A DNA stretch of 64,000 bases from an uncultured Granulosicoccaceae bacterium (GTDB lineage Bacteria > Pseudomonadota > Gammaproteobacteria > Granulosicoccales > Granulosicoccaceae): positions 62,001 through 126,000 of the forward strand of contig CALGNZ010000036.1 of the NCBI GenBank assembly GCA_937957915.1, read 5' to 3'. Shown here piece after piece: positions 55,634-64,000 of the stretch. The notes below the pieces were generated by a model, which worked only from the letters and a program-made list of their open reading frames with translations, was not told where the DNA came from and made no database searches. The position numbers and the translations under genes were made by a program. Every line of letters begins with the position of its first letter. The stretch's first letter is position 1.

Positions 55634-56067
55634 CTGACCAAATGGCTGACGTTGCCGGGCTTTCTAAGCCTGATAACAGTCAGTGGCTTGATATGGTGGC
55701 CTGGAACGCTGACGGACTGGCACCCGCCATCGCGCAGGATGCGAGCAGTGGTGAAATTCTAATGATGGCGTGGATGAATCGTGAAGCATTAAAACAAACA
55801 GCGGATCAGCGGCAGGCGGTATACTGGTCTCGCTCAAGAAGTCGTCTTTGGCACAAGGGTGAGAGCTCAGGCCATATCCAGCATGTGAGTGAAATACGAC
55901 TGGATTGCGATGCAGATGCAATCGTGCTGAAAGTTGAGCAAATTGGTGGTGTCGCATGCCATACCGGCAGAGCGAACTGCTTTTATCGTAAACTGGGTGC
56001 CGACGGTTGGGAAACGGTTGAGCCTGTGTTAAAAGATCCGGCAGAAATCTATGCGGGTAAAGCGTGA
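55630..56067 (+). CDS. hisI: Phosphoribosyl-AMP cyclohydrolase
   Basis: Zinc enzyme opening the adenine ring of [53 protein letters not shown] and [14 protein letters not shown] contain the metal-binding Asp, His and Cys residues. The N terminus is ~20 residues longer than in minimal homologues. GTG 55630. Separate from hisE, unlike the fused hisIE of enterics. Confidence 0.97.
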   Translation: MTDQMADVAGLSKPDNSQWLDMVAWNADGLAPAIAQDASSGEILMMAWMNREALKQTADQRQAVYWSRSRSRLWHKGESSGHIQHVSEIRLDCDADAIVLKVEQIGGVACHTGRANCFYRKLGADGWETVEPVLKDPAEIYAGKA

Positions 56068-56414
56068 TGTCACAAAATGACAGGGTTTTGGCGGAACTGG
56101 CAGCGGAACTCGAACAGCGAAAAGCCGCATCTGACACGGAATCTTACGTCGCAAGCTTGTATAAACGTGGCACAGACGCCATTCTAAAGAAAGTGGGCGA
56201 AGAAGCCACTGAGACCATTCTTGCCGTAAAATCGGGGTCAAGGAAAGATATCGTGCACGAAACGGCTGATCTCTGGTTCCATACGCTTGTGATGCTAGCT
56301 GATCAGGGGCTGGGGCCGCAGGATGTTTTGCAGGAGCTTGATCGTCGCCGTGGAACCTCAGGGCATGTCGAGAAAGCCGCTCGCGCAACGAATACCGCTC
56401 CAAGAAGCGAATAA
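56067..56414 (+). CDS. hisE: Phosphoribosyl-ATP pyrophosphatase
   Basis: MazG-like all-alpha enzyme hydrolysing [35 protein letters not shown] carries the Glu-rich metal site (GEEATE), and [14 protein letters not shown] carries the second. About 115 residues from ATG 56067, overlapping the hisI stop; GTG 56064 is also possible. Last his gene of the cluster, 15 bp before tatA. Confidence 0.97.
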   Translation: MSQNDRVLAELAAELEQRKAASDTESYVASLYKRGTDAILKKVGEEATETILAVKSGSRKDIVHETADLWFHTLVMLADQGLGPQDVLQELDRRRGTSGHVEKAARATNTAPRSE

Positions 56415-56429
56415 CAGAGACTAATTATT

Positions 56430-56678
56430 ATGATGCCAAGTATTCCCCAGCTATTAATCGTGCTGGTTATTGTCGTACTGATTTTCGGTGCCAAGCGCTT
56501 GCGAAATCTGGGCGGTGACCTCGGATCCGCAGTAAAGGGATTCAAAGAGGCAGTGAAAGAAGATCCTAATGCAAAAAGCGATGATGCTCAGGGTCAAATA
56601 GAAGATGCCACTACGGCAACATCTGACGCAGCCGAGCGGGTTGCTGAAGAAGCCACCACTGAAAAGAAAGAAGTCTGA
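56430..56678 (+). CDS. tatA: Twin-arginine translocase subunit TatA
   Basis: Pore-forming Tat component. 82 residues: a short membrane helix ([14 protein letters not shown]), the FG hinge, and the amphipathic helix [20 protein letters not shown], then an acidic Ala/Glu-rich tail. It follows hisE by 15 bp, the common his-tat arrangement. ATG 56430 or the adjacent ATG 56433. Confidence 0.97.
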   Translation: MMPSIPQLLIVLVIVVLIFGAKRLRNLGGDLGSAVKGFKEAVKEDPNAKSDDAQGQIEDATTATSDAAERVAEEATTEKKEV

Positions 56679-56790
56679 TCAGCTCGATTTGCGTCGACAG
56701 ATCATGAAATGACCGGATTTGTAAAAGTGGCTCTTTATCAAAAAAATCCGACTGCGCCAGTGGTCGGCACAGGCGCGCTGGAGCATCGCA

Positions 56791-57321
56791 TTGTTTGATG
56801 TCGGTTTTCAGGAAATAGTGCTGATTGGTATTATTGCACTGCTCGTTATTGGTCCCGAACGGCTACCATCGGTGGCGCGCAGCGTCGGCCTTTGGATAGG
56901 TAAAATTCAGCGTTTTGTTGCCGGTGTCAAAACCGATATTCGAAATGAATTGAAAACCGATGAGCTGCGGGGGTTACTCGATAATCAGGAAGATCAGATC
57001 CGCGAGTTAAAGGAAACACTGACTGAAACGCGAAATGAATTTGCACGAACAGCCAGTATGGCGAGCAGCTCATTGTCTGACGGAATGAGCAGCGCCGTTG
57101 AGCAGGTTCGCGGTGCGGCAGATGCGGTCAAAGAAAGTGCCTCAACGCTCGATGATGCATCAACTGATAAACAGAAAACAAAACCCTTGGAATCATCTGC
57201 TGCCGGATCGGAGGGTGGCGATATTGAATCTGGTACTGCGGCGGCGGATTCTGATGTAAAGACTATCCCGAATCCGGATACCTCATCTGCCAGCGACACC
57301 GATTCCGGCAAGCCTGCTTAA
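56791..57321 (+). CDS. tatB: Twin-arginine translocase subunit TatB
   Basis: Tat substrate-receptor component. FDVGFQEIVLIGIIALLVIG is the TatB N-terminal helix, followed by PERLPSVARSVGLWIGK and a long amphipathic region. The C-terminal ~100 residues are low-complexity Ser/Asp/Ala. The start is TTG 56791, because no ATG precedes the conserved helix. 176 residues. Lies between tatA and tatC. Confidence 0.95.
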   Translation: MFDVGFQEIVLIGIIALLVIGPERLPSVARSVGLWIGKIQRFVAGVKTDIRNELKTDELRGLLDNQEDQIRELKETLTETRNEFARTASMASSSLSDGMSSAVEQVRGAADAVKESASTLDDASTDKQKTKPLESSAAGSEGGDIESGTAAADSDVKTIPNPDTSSASDTDSGKPA

Positions 57322-57373
57322 AAAGACGATACACCGGAAATGAACCCAGCACGAATGATGGCACCCCCAAGCG

Positions 57374-58330
57374 ATGACTGAGCAGGCGAAAGACGAAAGC
57401 GGCGGTGCCGAAATGGGCTTGCTGTCTCATCTTATAGAGCTACGCGATCGCTTGCTCAAGATGCTGCTGGCCGTGGGTATCGTTTTTTTGTGTCTGTTCC
57501 CGTTCGCTGACACCATCTACAGCTGGTTGGCTCAACCGCTGCTCAGCCACATGCCGGAAGGCACGAGCATGATCGCCATTGAGGTGGCATCGCCATTCCT
57601 GATTCCTTTCAAAGTGTGTTTGATGGTCGCTGTTTTTGCGACCGCGCCGTTCTGGCTCTACCAGATCTGGGCGTTTGTAGCCCCGGGTCTTTACACCCAC
57701 GAGAAGCGGCTGGTGTCTCCACTGTTGATTTCGAGCACATTGTTATTCTATCTCGGTATTGCATTCGCCTACTTTATTGTCTTTCCGCTGGTCTTCGGTT
57801 TTTTTACCAGTGTCGCGCCGGAAGGCGTGGAAGTGAGTACCGACATCAGTCGTTACCTCGACTTTGTGCTAACAATTTTTCTGGCGTTTGGTATTGCGTT
57901 TGAAGTACCCATTGCGACGATTTTACTGGTTGCTGTCGGTGTCGCTACCCCGGAGGGATTAGCTAAACAAAGACCGTACTTTATTGTCGCGGCCTTTGTT
58001 GTTGGTATGTTTCTAACTCCTCCCGATATCATTTCGCAAACATTGCTGGCGCTGCCCATGTGGCTGTTGTTCGAAGCAGGAATCTTCTTTTCTCGCTTTT
58101 TCATGAAGCGTAAGGACGAGTTCTCTAAAGCGTCTGAAGATCGTTACAAAAGCGACGATAGCAGCAGCGGTGGCACGGCAGCAACGGGTGCCGCTGCGGC
58201 AGGTGCTGCAGGCGCCGCCGCCACGTTTGCCGACGACGAGGCTCTGGCGGACTCGGAGATGGAAGCGGAAATGAAAAAGCTCGATAAGGAGTCGGATAAG
58301 CTTGACGATGACGAGGTGCCAGGGCCTTAG
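57374..58330 (+). CDS. tatC: Twin-arginine translocase subunit TatC with acidic C-terminal extension
   Basis: Six-helix Tat receptor core. MGLLSHLIELRDRLLKMLLAV at the N terminus, LWAFVAPGLY-like (here IWAFVAPGLYTHEKR), FTSVAPEGVEVSTDISRYLDF, and FGIAFEVPIATILLVAVG are diagnostic. After the last helix (about residue 245) comes a ~70-residue tail: a Ser/Gly/Ala-rich segment at about residues 258-280 followed by a highly acidic segment to the C terminus. The tail is cytoplasmic by topology, with unknown purpose. The core is normal, so it should function. Confidence 0.96.
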   Translation: MTEQAKDESGGAEMGLLSHLIELRDRLLKMLLAVGIVFLCLFPFADTIYSWLAQPLLSHMPEGTSMIAIEVASPFLIPFKVCLMVAVFATAPFWLYQIWAFVAPGLYTHEKRLVSPLLISSTLLFYLGIAFAYFIVFPLVFGFFTSVAPEGVEVSTDISRYLDFVLTIFLAFGIAFEVPIATILLVAVGVATPEGLAKQRPYFIVAAFVVGMFLTPPDIISQTLLALPMWLLFEAGIFFSRFFMKRKDEFSKASEDRYKSDDSSSGGTAATGAAAAGAAGAAATFADDEALADSEMEAEMKKLDKESDKLDDDEVPGP

Positions 58331-58480
58331 GCTCAGGGTTGCTTCAGCGGTTCAGAGCTATCGGCCCAGGAGCTGCGGATACCGTTTTCGGGGTAATGCC
58401 GGCCTAACGTTGTCGGGCTGCCCAGTTATCACTGCACAACCTTTGCTTAGCTTTCCTTGAACTATTGACTTCGGAATATC

Positions 58481-60049
58481 ATGAGCCAGTTTCAGCCAGC
58501 TCCACGTCGCGCGGCGATGTTGATCATTATGGACGGAGTGGGGCTCAACCCATCTCGTATAAACAATGCTGTAGCGATTGCGAAAACCCCTAATCTTGAT
58601 CGACTTTATTCATCTAACCCAGTCACGGTGCTCGAGGCATCAGGAGCGGCCGTTGGATTGCCCGGCGGGCAAATGGGTAACTCCGAGGTGGGGCACTTAA
58701 CGCTGGGTTGCGGCACAGTGTTGCGGCAGGATTTGGTGGTCATCAACGACAGTATCGCCGAAGGCGCTTTCTACTCCAATGAGGCAATCGTTGCGGCCTG
58801 TGATAACGCACTGGCTGCTGATCGTCCATTGCATCTGTTAGGGCTTGTGTCTGATGGTGGGGTGCACAGCCACCTCGACCATCTGTTGGCAATCATTGAA
58901 ACGTGTCGGCGTAAAAAGGTTGTGCCGGTACTGCACATGATCACTGACGGTCGCGATACCGCTCCGCAATGCTCTACTGCTTATCTGGTTGAACTCGAGG
59001 AAGCGCTGACCAAGGCGGACGGTCAGATCGCCACTGTGTGCGGACGTTACTACGCGATGGATCGTGATAACCGATGGGAGCGCGTACAGGTTGCTTTCGA
59101 TGCGATGGTGCACGGCACTGGAGCCACGGCAGCATCGGCAGCCGAAGCAATTAGCAACGCATGGGCTGCCGGGCAGAATGACGAGTTTATAGAGCCTGTG
59201 ATTATTCAGGAAGCGAAAGAAGGGATAAAAAAAGGCTGGTCGTTAATTGCTCCTGGTGATCAGGTGGTATTTTTTAATTTCCGTAACGATCGGCCACGGG
59301 AGTTAAGCAGTGCACTAATGCAGGCGGACTTTGCGGAGTTTGATCGTGGTAATTTCGAACCGGTAGTGTTAACCACCATGACTCGCTACCACGACAGCTT
59401 TACCTGTGCTGTTGCCTTTGAAAAAGATAAGGCTGAGGCCACTTTGGGCAAAGCGGTTGAGGGTGCTGGTGTTGCACAGTTTCATTCAGCCGAGACAGAA
59501 AAATACCCTCACGTGACATTTTTCTTTAACGGTGGTGAAGAGCAGCCTTATCGTGGTGAAGAGCGTGCGCTGATCGCCTCACCTAAAGTCGAAACGTATG
59601 ATTTACAACCGGAAATGAGTGCCTACGAAGTACGCGATGCAGTGGTGCAGGCCATTGAGTCTGGCAAGTATGGGTTTATTGTAGTGAATTTGGCCAACGG
59701 CGATATGGTCGGGCACACAGGTGTGCGCGAAGCGGTTGTTAAAGCCGTAGAAGTTGTCGATGAAATTGTGGGAGAGCTGGTTGAAACCGCAGCTGCCAAT
59801 GACTTTTCAGTGATCGTGACAGCAGATCATGGCAACGCCGATATGCTTGTTGATCCTGTTACCGGTGCACCACACACACAGCATACCCTGTTCCCGGTAG
59901 CTTGCATGGTGCAGGATAAAGTCGCATGGCATCTCGATACAGGCGCTGGGTTATCGGCTATAGCACCAACTATTTTGCAACTGATGGGTATCCCCAAACC
60001 TGAAGGTATGGGTGGCAAGAGCCTGCTACTTGGTGAAAAAACTCATTAA
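58481..60049 (+). CDS. gpmI: 2,3-bisphosphoglycerate-independent phosphoglycerate mutase
   Basis: Mn-dependent glycolytic enzyme converting 3- and 2-phosphoglycerate. 522 residues with metal-site MLIIMDGVGLN, catalytic Ser in GGQMGNSEVGHLT, HMITDGRDTAP, GRYYAMDRDNRWERV, NFRNDRPRE, and the C-terminal TADHGNADMLVDP with APHTQHT. ATG 58481. It stands alone between tatC and the convergent uup. Confidence 0.98.
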   Translation: MSQFQPAPRRAAMLIIMDGVGLNPSRINNAVAIAKTPNLDRLYSSNPVTVLEASGAAVGLPGGQMGNSEVGHLTLGCGTVLRQDLVVINDSIAEGAFYSNEAIVAACDNALAADRPLHLLGLVSDGGVHSHLDHLLAIIETCRRKKVVPVLHMITDGRDTAPQCSTAYLVELEEALTKADGQIATVCGRYYAMDRDNRWERVQVAFDAMVHGTGATAASAAEAISNAWAAGQNDEFIEPVIIQEAKEGIKKGWSLIAPGDQVVFFNFRNDRPRELSSALMQADFAEFDRGNFEPVVLTTMTRYHDSFTCAVAFEKDKAEATLGKAVEGAGVAQFHSAETEKYPHVTFFFNGGEEQPYRGEERALIASPKVETYDLQPEMSAYEVRDAVVQAIESGKYGFIVVNLANGDMVGHTGVREAVVKAVEVVDEIVGELVETAAANDFSVIVTADHGNADMLVDPVTGAPHTQHTLFPVACMVQDKVAWHLDTGAGLSAIAPTILQLMGIPKPEGMGGKSLLLGEKTH

Positions 60050-60096
60050 GAGGCTGTCAGAGAACCAATGATCTACTGCGGACGCGATCTTTTGGG

Positions 60097-61944
60097 TTAA
60101 CCGGTTAGCTCTTCCAGTTCTTCCCATCGTGCGTAAGCTGCCGTCAAATCGGTTTCAAGCTGTTTGTGCTCATCCTGCAGTGCGGCAAGAACAGCTTCAC
60201 CCTGTTGATAAACGGCAGGGTCAGACAGTGACTGTTCTACTTTCTCTTTCTCTGTCTCCAGTGATTCAATTTTCGCAGGCAATGTGTCGAGTTCACGCTG
60301 CAGCTTGTACGACAGCTTGTTTTTTACTTTGGGTTTCGCGTTTGCAGGTGGAGCTGATTTGGACGATCCTTTTTTACCATTGCTGGCTGATGTATCAGGC
60401 CTCTGAGTCAAATAGTCGCTGTAGCCACCAACATATTCCTGCACGTTACCGCTGCCATCCAGGGTGATCGTGCTGGTTGCGATGTTATCGATAAATTCAC
60501 GATCGTGACTGACCAGCAGCACGGTACCTGGAAACTCAAGAACGGTATATTCGAGTAGCTCGAGTGTTTCTACGTCGAGATCGTTTGTTGGCTCATCCAG
60601 TACCAACAGATTAGCCGGGCGGGTAAAAAGTCGGGCCAGCAGCAAGCGGTTGCGTTCGCCACCGGACAACTTGCGAATAGGCGCACGCGCACGCTCCGGG
60701 CTAAACAGAAACTCCTGCATATAACCCATAATGTGTTTGCGTATGCCATTGATTTCGATGAAGTCAGAACCGTCAGAAACGTTGTCAGCCGCGGAGCGCG
60801 ATTCGTCGAGCTGCTCTCGCAACTGATCGAAATAGGCGATTTCCAGGTTGGTTCCGGCTTTAACGGATCCTTCATCAGGATCGAGTTGCCCGAGTATTAA
60901 TTTTAACAGCGTGGTTTTGCCGCTGCCGTTGGGGCCAATGATTGCGATTTTATGGCCGCGCATTATCGTTGTAGAAAAATTACGTATCAGTTGCTGGCCA
61001 CCCATAGCGTGGCTGACTTTATCAACTTCAAAAACAATCTTGCCGGATTTGTTGCCGGTTTGAACCTGCAGATTGACCTGGCCAATTTGTGCACGTCGTT
61101 GTGCGCGTTCGTCGCGCAGTTTCTTTAATGCCCTGACTCTGCCTTCGTTGCGGGTGCGACGTGCCTTGATGCCCTGTCTGATCCACTCCTCTTCCTGTTT
61201 TAGTTTTTTGTCGAACAGCTTGTCCTGAGTTTCCCGGGCCTCGAGCTCCTGTTGTCTGGAGACCAGGAATTTTTCGTAGGTTTGGTTCCAGGCCGTCAGG
61301 CGGCCTCGATCAATCTCGACGATGCGGTTGGCGATACTTTTTATAAGCTGCCTGTCGTGCGTGACAAAGATCAGGGTAACCGGGAGCTTCTTTAAAAACG
61401 CTTCCAGCCAGACAACTGATTCGACGTCCAGATGATTGGTAGGCTCATCCATAAGCAGGACTGATGGCTCACTGGCCAGTGCACGTGCCAGCATAACCCG
61501 CCTTTTTTGACCACCGGACAAATCAGCTACTTTGTCATCCGGGTCTAAATGCAATCTGGAAATAATACTTTTGATATCTGCAGTGGCGCGCCAGATATCA
61601 GTGGTGGTATCAATGTCTGTGGAACCTGTGCTTTCGAGTTCCTGCAGTGCCTGGGCTGTGGTTTCATCGTGACCAGATGCGGCAACTGCAAACACCGAGC
61701 GGTCATCGTCACCACCTGGCACTTCTTGTTGAAGCCGTGAAATAGTAGCGCCATCGGATACCACGATTTCGCCACTGTCTGGCGTGATCGTTCCGTCGAG
61801 CAGTTTTAGTAATGTCGATTTTCCCTGACCGTTACGCCCGAGAACGGCAATACGTTCGCCATGTTCGATCACCAGCTCCGCATCATCGAGCAATGGCTCC
61901 GGTCCGAAGGACAGGTTAATATTTCGCAGTCGAATAAGTGCCAT
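60097..61944 (-). CDS. uup: ABC-F ATPase Uup
   Basis: Soluble protein with two ABC domains (615 residues) and no membrane part. Walker A sites VLGRNGQGKSTLL and IIGPNGSGKTTLL, signatures LSGGQKRR and LSGGERNR, Walker B LLMDEPTNHLD and LVLDEPTNDLD. The C-terminal coiled coil (LSYKLQRELDTLPAKIESLE) defines Uup rather than YheS. The family acts on ribosomes and Uup also affects transposon excision and recombination in E. coli. ATG 61944. Confidence 0.95.
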   Translation of the reverse strand: MALIRLRNINLSFGPEPLLDDAELVIEHGERIAVLGRNGQGKSTLLKLLDGTITPDSGEIVVSDGATISRLQQEVPGGDDDRSVFAVAASGHDETTAQALQELESTGSTDIDTTTDIWRATADIKSIISRLHLDPDDKVADLSGGQKRRVMLARALASEPSVLLMDEPTNHLDVESVVWLEAFLKKLPVTLIFVTHDRQLIKSIANRIVEIDRGRLTAWNQTYEKFLVSRQQELEARETQDKLFDKKLKQEEEWIRQGIKARRTRNEGRVRALKKLRDERAQRRAQIGQVNLQVQTGNKSGKIVFEVDKVSHAMGGQQLIRNFSTTIMRGHKIAIIGPNGSGKTTLLKLILGQLDPDEGSVKAGTNLEIAYFDQLREQLDESRSAADNVSDGSDFIEINGIRKHIMGYMQEFLFSPERARAPIRKLSGGERNRLLLARLFTRPANLLVLDEPTNDLDVETLELLEYTVLEFPGTVLLVSHDREFIDNIATSTITLDGSGNVQEYVGGYSDYLTQRPDTSASNGKKGSSKSAPPANAKPKVKNKLSYKLQRELDTLPAKIESLETEKEKVEQSLSDPAVYQQGEAVLAALQDEHKQLETDLTAAYARWEELEELTG

Positions 61945-62194
61945 AGTCAGTGAGCTTTTTTGCCGTTGGTCATGTTGCAGTAGATGATGCGAAACCGCGC
62001 AGGTCGTCGCCAGGTGCTACGGTCATTGCACGCCTTGCTGGTTTGCGCAGGCCGCCGCTAAGGTGTCGCAAGTCTTCGTCTGATACGCAACGGTATGGAT
62101 CGGCCGTCAGGCCGGTTGGCGTGCAATCGGTCAGTTTATCGCCAGTTCCAGATAATTGCCGACAAGCATGGTGGTTTCCGGAGCCAGGGCAGGT

Positions 62195-62443
62195 TCAGCC
62201 AGCGGCTTCTTTCTCGGTCCATTCAGATTTTGTGTACGCCTTGATCGACAGTGCATGGATGGCTCCTGTCTTAATGTACTGGTCCAGCACTGCGTACACC
62301 ATTCTGTGGCGCTTGATTGTCGACAAACCATCGAACTCGTCGCTGACTACCCGAGCCTCGAATTTGCTGCCGTCACCAGTGACATGGGCACTTGAGTTCG
62401 GGATGGCCTTTTCGACCTCATCACTGTAAAAATCCATTCGCAT
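62195..62443 (-). CDS. BolA family protein
   Basis: An 82-residue BolA/IbaG-type protein that pairs with monothiol glutaredoxins for Fe-S trafficking or acts in stress morphology. AHVTGDGSKFEARVVSDEFDG, then KRHRMVYAVLDQYI and GAIHALSIKAYTKSEW are typical; the His in KRHRMVY is the conserved cluster ligand. BolA and IbaG cannot be separated with confidence from sequence alone. 250 bp upstream of uup on the same strand. Confidence 0.92.
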   Translation of the reverse strand: MRMDFYSDEVEKAIPNSSAHVTGDGSKFEARVVSDEFDGLSTIKRHRMVYAVLDQYIKTGAIHALSIKAYTKSEWTEKEAAG

Positions 62444-62933
62444 GGGAGTCTATCTCTTTGAAAGCAGTTTTATTATAGCGCGTCAAAAGCCCGTTACATG
62501 CAAAGATTTATGTCGCCGGGTATCAGGTAACCGCCTGGCGGTAGTTTTGCGCCAGCGTTGTGTGTGACTCGATCGGCGTGGGTGGTCTCGATAGCATCAG
62601 ACGTCGGTGGCACAGGGCGGCAAGGCGATACAACAAACGTCGAGCGGGGTATAAAAAGAGGGCCCGCAGGGCGGGCCCGATATGGGGGTGAGAACGTGAC
62701 TGTTGCAAACAGGCCACGCACTTATTGTTTTAGTAGCTCAGTAAAAAAAAACAACCAAATTAGAGCTAAAAAGTACTTTTTTTTCAAATACCGACTGTGG
62801 TGATAAAGACTTGACGTCAATGATTTAGCATTTTTGCAGAATGCTGATGACGAGTGCTCATGAACTGCCGTTAAATTGCTCGTGATGTATGAACTGTCTT
62901 GTTCACGCCACTTATTTGTCGGCGCTATCTCAC
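62444..62933 (-). other. 490-bp intergenic region with a strong terminator hairpin
   Basis: No protein gene supported. It holds a GC-rich terminator pointing to the minus strand (62650-62678), an AT-rich stretch with TAGCTC (62734-62739) pairing with GAGCTA (62763-62768), and A8/T8 tracts. A minus-strand small RNA ending at the terminator, or a long 3' UTR of the lipoprotein gene, could explain it. Confidence 0.45.
62650..62678 (-). terminator. Rho-independent terminator, minus strand
   Basis: On the minus strand GGGCCCGC, loop CCT, GCGGGCCC, then TCTTTTTATA. It lies 255 bp after the stop of the lipoprotein gene and ahead of bolA, so it ends either that transcript or an unannotated small RNA. 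Confidence 0.7.
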
Positions 62934-63272
62934 TCAGTTGTCCTCATAGAAAATGTAGGAAGTCGAGTAATCACTGAACTCAAAATAAACTTTGCCACCT
63001 TCACCATCATCGATTACACCATTGAGGTTTTTGTCCATGGTGCCGTAGCCGAAGCGATAGGGACGATCAATATCGCGCGATGTGCCAGTGGCGGTTGAAA
63101 GCTTGTCAATTTTCATAAACCGTTTGACGAGGGTGTTGCCAGCATACACTTCCAGTATGCCGTCGGTCCCGGTCCAGTTTTGCACGGCACGACCAAACTT
63201 ATTTTGAGTCTCCTGTGTGCAGCCGGTGATAAACATTCCGGTGATCACAATGGTAAAAAAGATTTTTTTCAT
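62934..63272 (-). CDS. Small lipoprotein of unknown function
   Basis: A 112-residue protein with an ideal lipoprotein signal MKKIFFTIVITGMFITGC (lipobox ITGC). ATG 63272 is preferred; an in-frame start at 63281 adds MRP. The mature part contains FGRAVQNWTGTDGILEVYAG and DKNLNGVIDDGEGG, the latter resembling an EF-hand-like Asp-rich loop, and ends in a Tyr-rich strand. I recall similar uncharacterised gammaproteobacterial lipoproteins but no function. Alone, divergent from the next gene. Confidence 0.8.
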   Translation of the reverse strand: MKKIFFTIVITGMFITGCTQETQNKFGRAVQNWTGTDGILEVYAGNTLVKRFMKIDKLSTATGTSRDIDRPYRFGYGTMDKNLNGVIDDGEGGKVYFEFSDYSTSYIFYEDN

Positions 63273-63515
63273 GGGTCTCATTTCTCCGCGGCTTTGGTAT
63301 TAGTAGATGCACTACGTTTATATCGGAACCCAGGCAATAGATTGCCAATGCAAGGCTCAATACCGATACTTTAACAGGCTGGTGTAGAATATGCCGTATC
63401 CAGGTACATGCGACGAGCAGCATGCTCTGTTTTTATCGTCCGTTTTTTTGCGGCAGTGCGGGTGGGGCGATTGTGCCAAACTATTGGTTTTAGCGACGGA
63501 TTATCAGTCAGAAAA

Positions 63516-63728
63516 ATGAAAAAATTTGGAATCAAAGTGTGTTTGCCGAGCGGTGACACTATGTCCGCAGCACACCTGTTAGGTGACAATTGGCAGACTT
63601 TCAGATGGTTCGACACCGCTGAGAAACGAGACGAGGCATACTCTGAAATGGAGCGGCAGCCTCCCTATTACCGCAAGGGAGATTCACCGACGGTGGTATT
63701 GGAGAAAATTGATCAGGACGCAGCTTAG
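63516..63728 (+). CDS. Small conserved-type protein of unknown function
   Basis: A 70-residue protein from ATG 63516 (MKKFGIKVCLPSGDTMSAAH). An upstream in-frame start at 63408 would add an unconvincing leader. The sequence is rich in aromatics (GDNWQTFRWFDTAEKRDEAY) and ends acidic, suggesting a compact alpha/beta cytoplasmic protein. No named domain recognised. Convergent with sixA, 9 bp apart. Confidence 0.62.
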   Translation: MKKFGIKVCLPSGDTMSAAHLLGDNWQTFRWFDTAEKRDEAYSEMERQPPYYRKGDSPTVVLEKIDQDAA

Positions 63729-63737
63729 CCGCCGGCG

Positions 63738-64000
63738 TCAGCGACTGCCGCTGAGCTTAATCTGGTTTTTCGGATAGTCATACCAGCGTAGCGTTGCGCA
63801 GTCACGATAGACATCACTCCAGTTTTCAATGTCTAAATCAAGGCAAGCCATGGCACAGGTCGGCATCTGCAGTGCAGCCTCAGGACATAAATAGTTGCCA
63901 GTTGAAGACATACCCGGATTGTGGCCGACTATCAGTGCTGTTTGGCAACTGACCTTCAGGTTGCCAATGGTTTCGAGCAGGGCCTGGACCGGTGCTTCAT
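63738..64000 (-). CDS. sixA: SixA-like phosphohistidine phosphatase (5' part beyond window)
   Basis: The last ~87 residues of a histidine-phosphatase-superfamily protein. VGHNPGMSSTGNYL carries the second catalytic His region (VGHNP) typical of SixA, which removes phosphate from phosphohistidine residues. The C-terminal part has CDLDIENW-like (here CLDLDIENW) and RWYDYPKNQ. The frame is open to the window edge, so the N-terminal catalytic RHG motif is outside and unverified. Confidence 0.8.
   Translation of the reverse strand, partial: EAPVQALLETIGNLKVSCQTALIVGHNPGMSSTGNYLCPEAALQMPTCAMACLDLDIENWSDVYRDCATLRWYDYPKNQIKLSGSR

Noticed and set aside
61980-62194. Open stretch continuing the bolA frame past its stop
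   Set aside because: No usable start codon after the stop and no known product; bolA length is already normal.

Overview
The window looks like chromosomal core DNA from an aerobic, probably marine gammaproteobacterium. The evidence is gene order: coxB-ctaD-ctaG-ctaE-SURF1-ctaB, ftsY-ftsE-ftsX-rpoH, rsmD-coaD-ferredoxin-mutM, rpmB-rpmG, prkA-yeaH-spoVR and hisBHAFIE-tatABC all sit in arrangements typical of that class. I cannot name a genus. No rRNA, tRNA, CRISPR array, insertion sequence, prophage or integrase was seen. GTG and TTG starts appear to be common.

Layout. 1-6.4 kb: an aa3-type cytochrome c oxidase operon (3' end of coxB, ctaD, a 38-residue membrane protein, ctaG, ctaE, terminator, then SURF1, an SCO-like protein and ctaB; heme A synthase is absent from its usual place). 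6.6-11.4 kb: a secreted unknown protein, then on the minus strand ftsY-ftsE-ftsX-rpoH. The ftsE product has lost every ATPase motif, and rpoH carries a perfect CIRCE operator. 11.6-18.7 kb: rsmD, coaD, a ferredoxin, mutM, a four-gene Gld-type ABC system and the rpmBG ribosomal protein genes. 18.8-27.3 kb: an iron-sulfur protein, folB, midA, several small membrane or secreted proteins, a DUF3179 protein, an HNH endonuclease, cca and a lipoprotein peptidase. 27.5-32.3 kb: prkA-yeaH-spoVR. 33.7-38.4 kb: soeABC, a cytoplasm-facing sulfite dehydrogenase. 38.5-43.9 kb: a Na+/H+ antiporter, a YgjP-like metallopeptidase, zapE with a structured leader, and typA with a compositionally odd middle. 43.9-45.4 kb: a gene-poor, apparently decayed stretch. 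45.4-51.8 kb: a small membrane protein, glnK-amtB behind a sigma-54/NtrC promoter, ubiK, comM, folD and an LpxL-type acyltransferase. 52-58.3 kb: dtd, hisBHAFIE and tatABC. 58.5-64 kb: gpmI, uup, bolA, a lipoprotein, a small unknown protein and the 3' part of sixA.

How it works together. The organism respires oxygen through an aa3 oxidase and could feed electrons from sulfite oxidation into the quinone pool through SoeABC. Nitrogen limitation probably drives glnK-amtB. Heat-shock control seems to be layered, with HrcA predicted to repress the gene for sigma-32. The most unusual observations are the catalytically dead FtsE beside an intact FtsX, the CIRCE operator on rpoH, the mosaic codon use inside typA next to the decayed 1.4 kb region, and the folded leader with a six-codon ORF in front of zapE.
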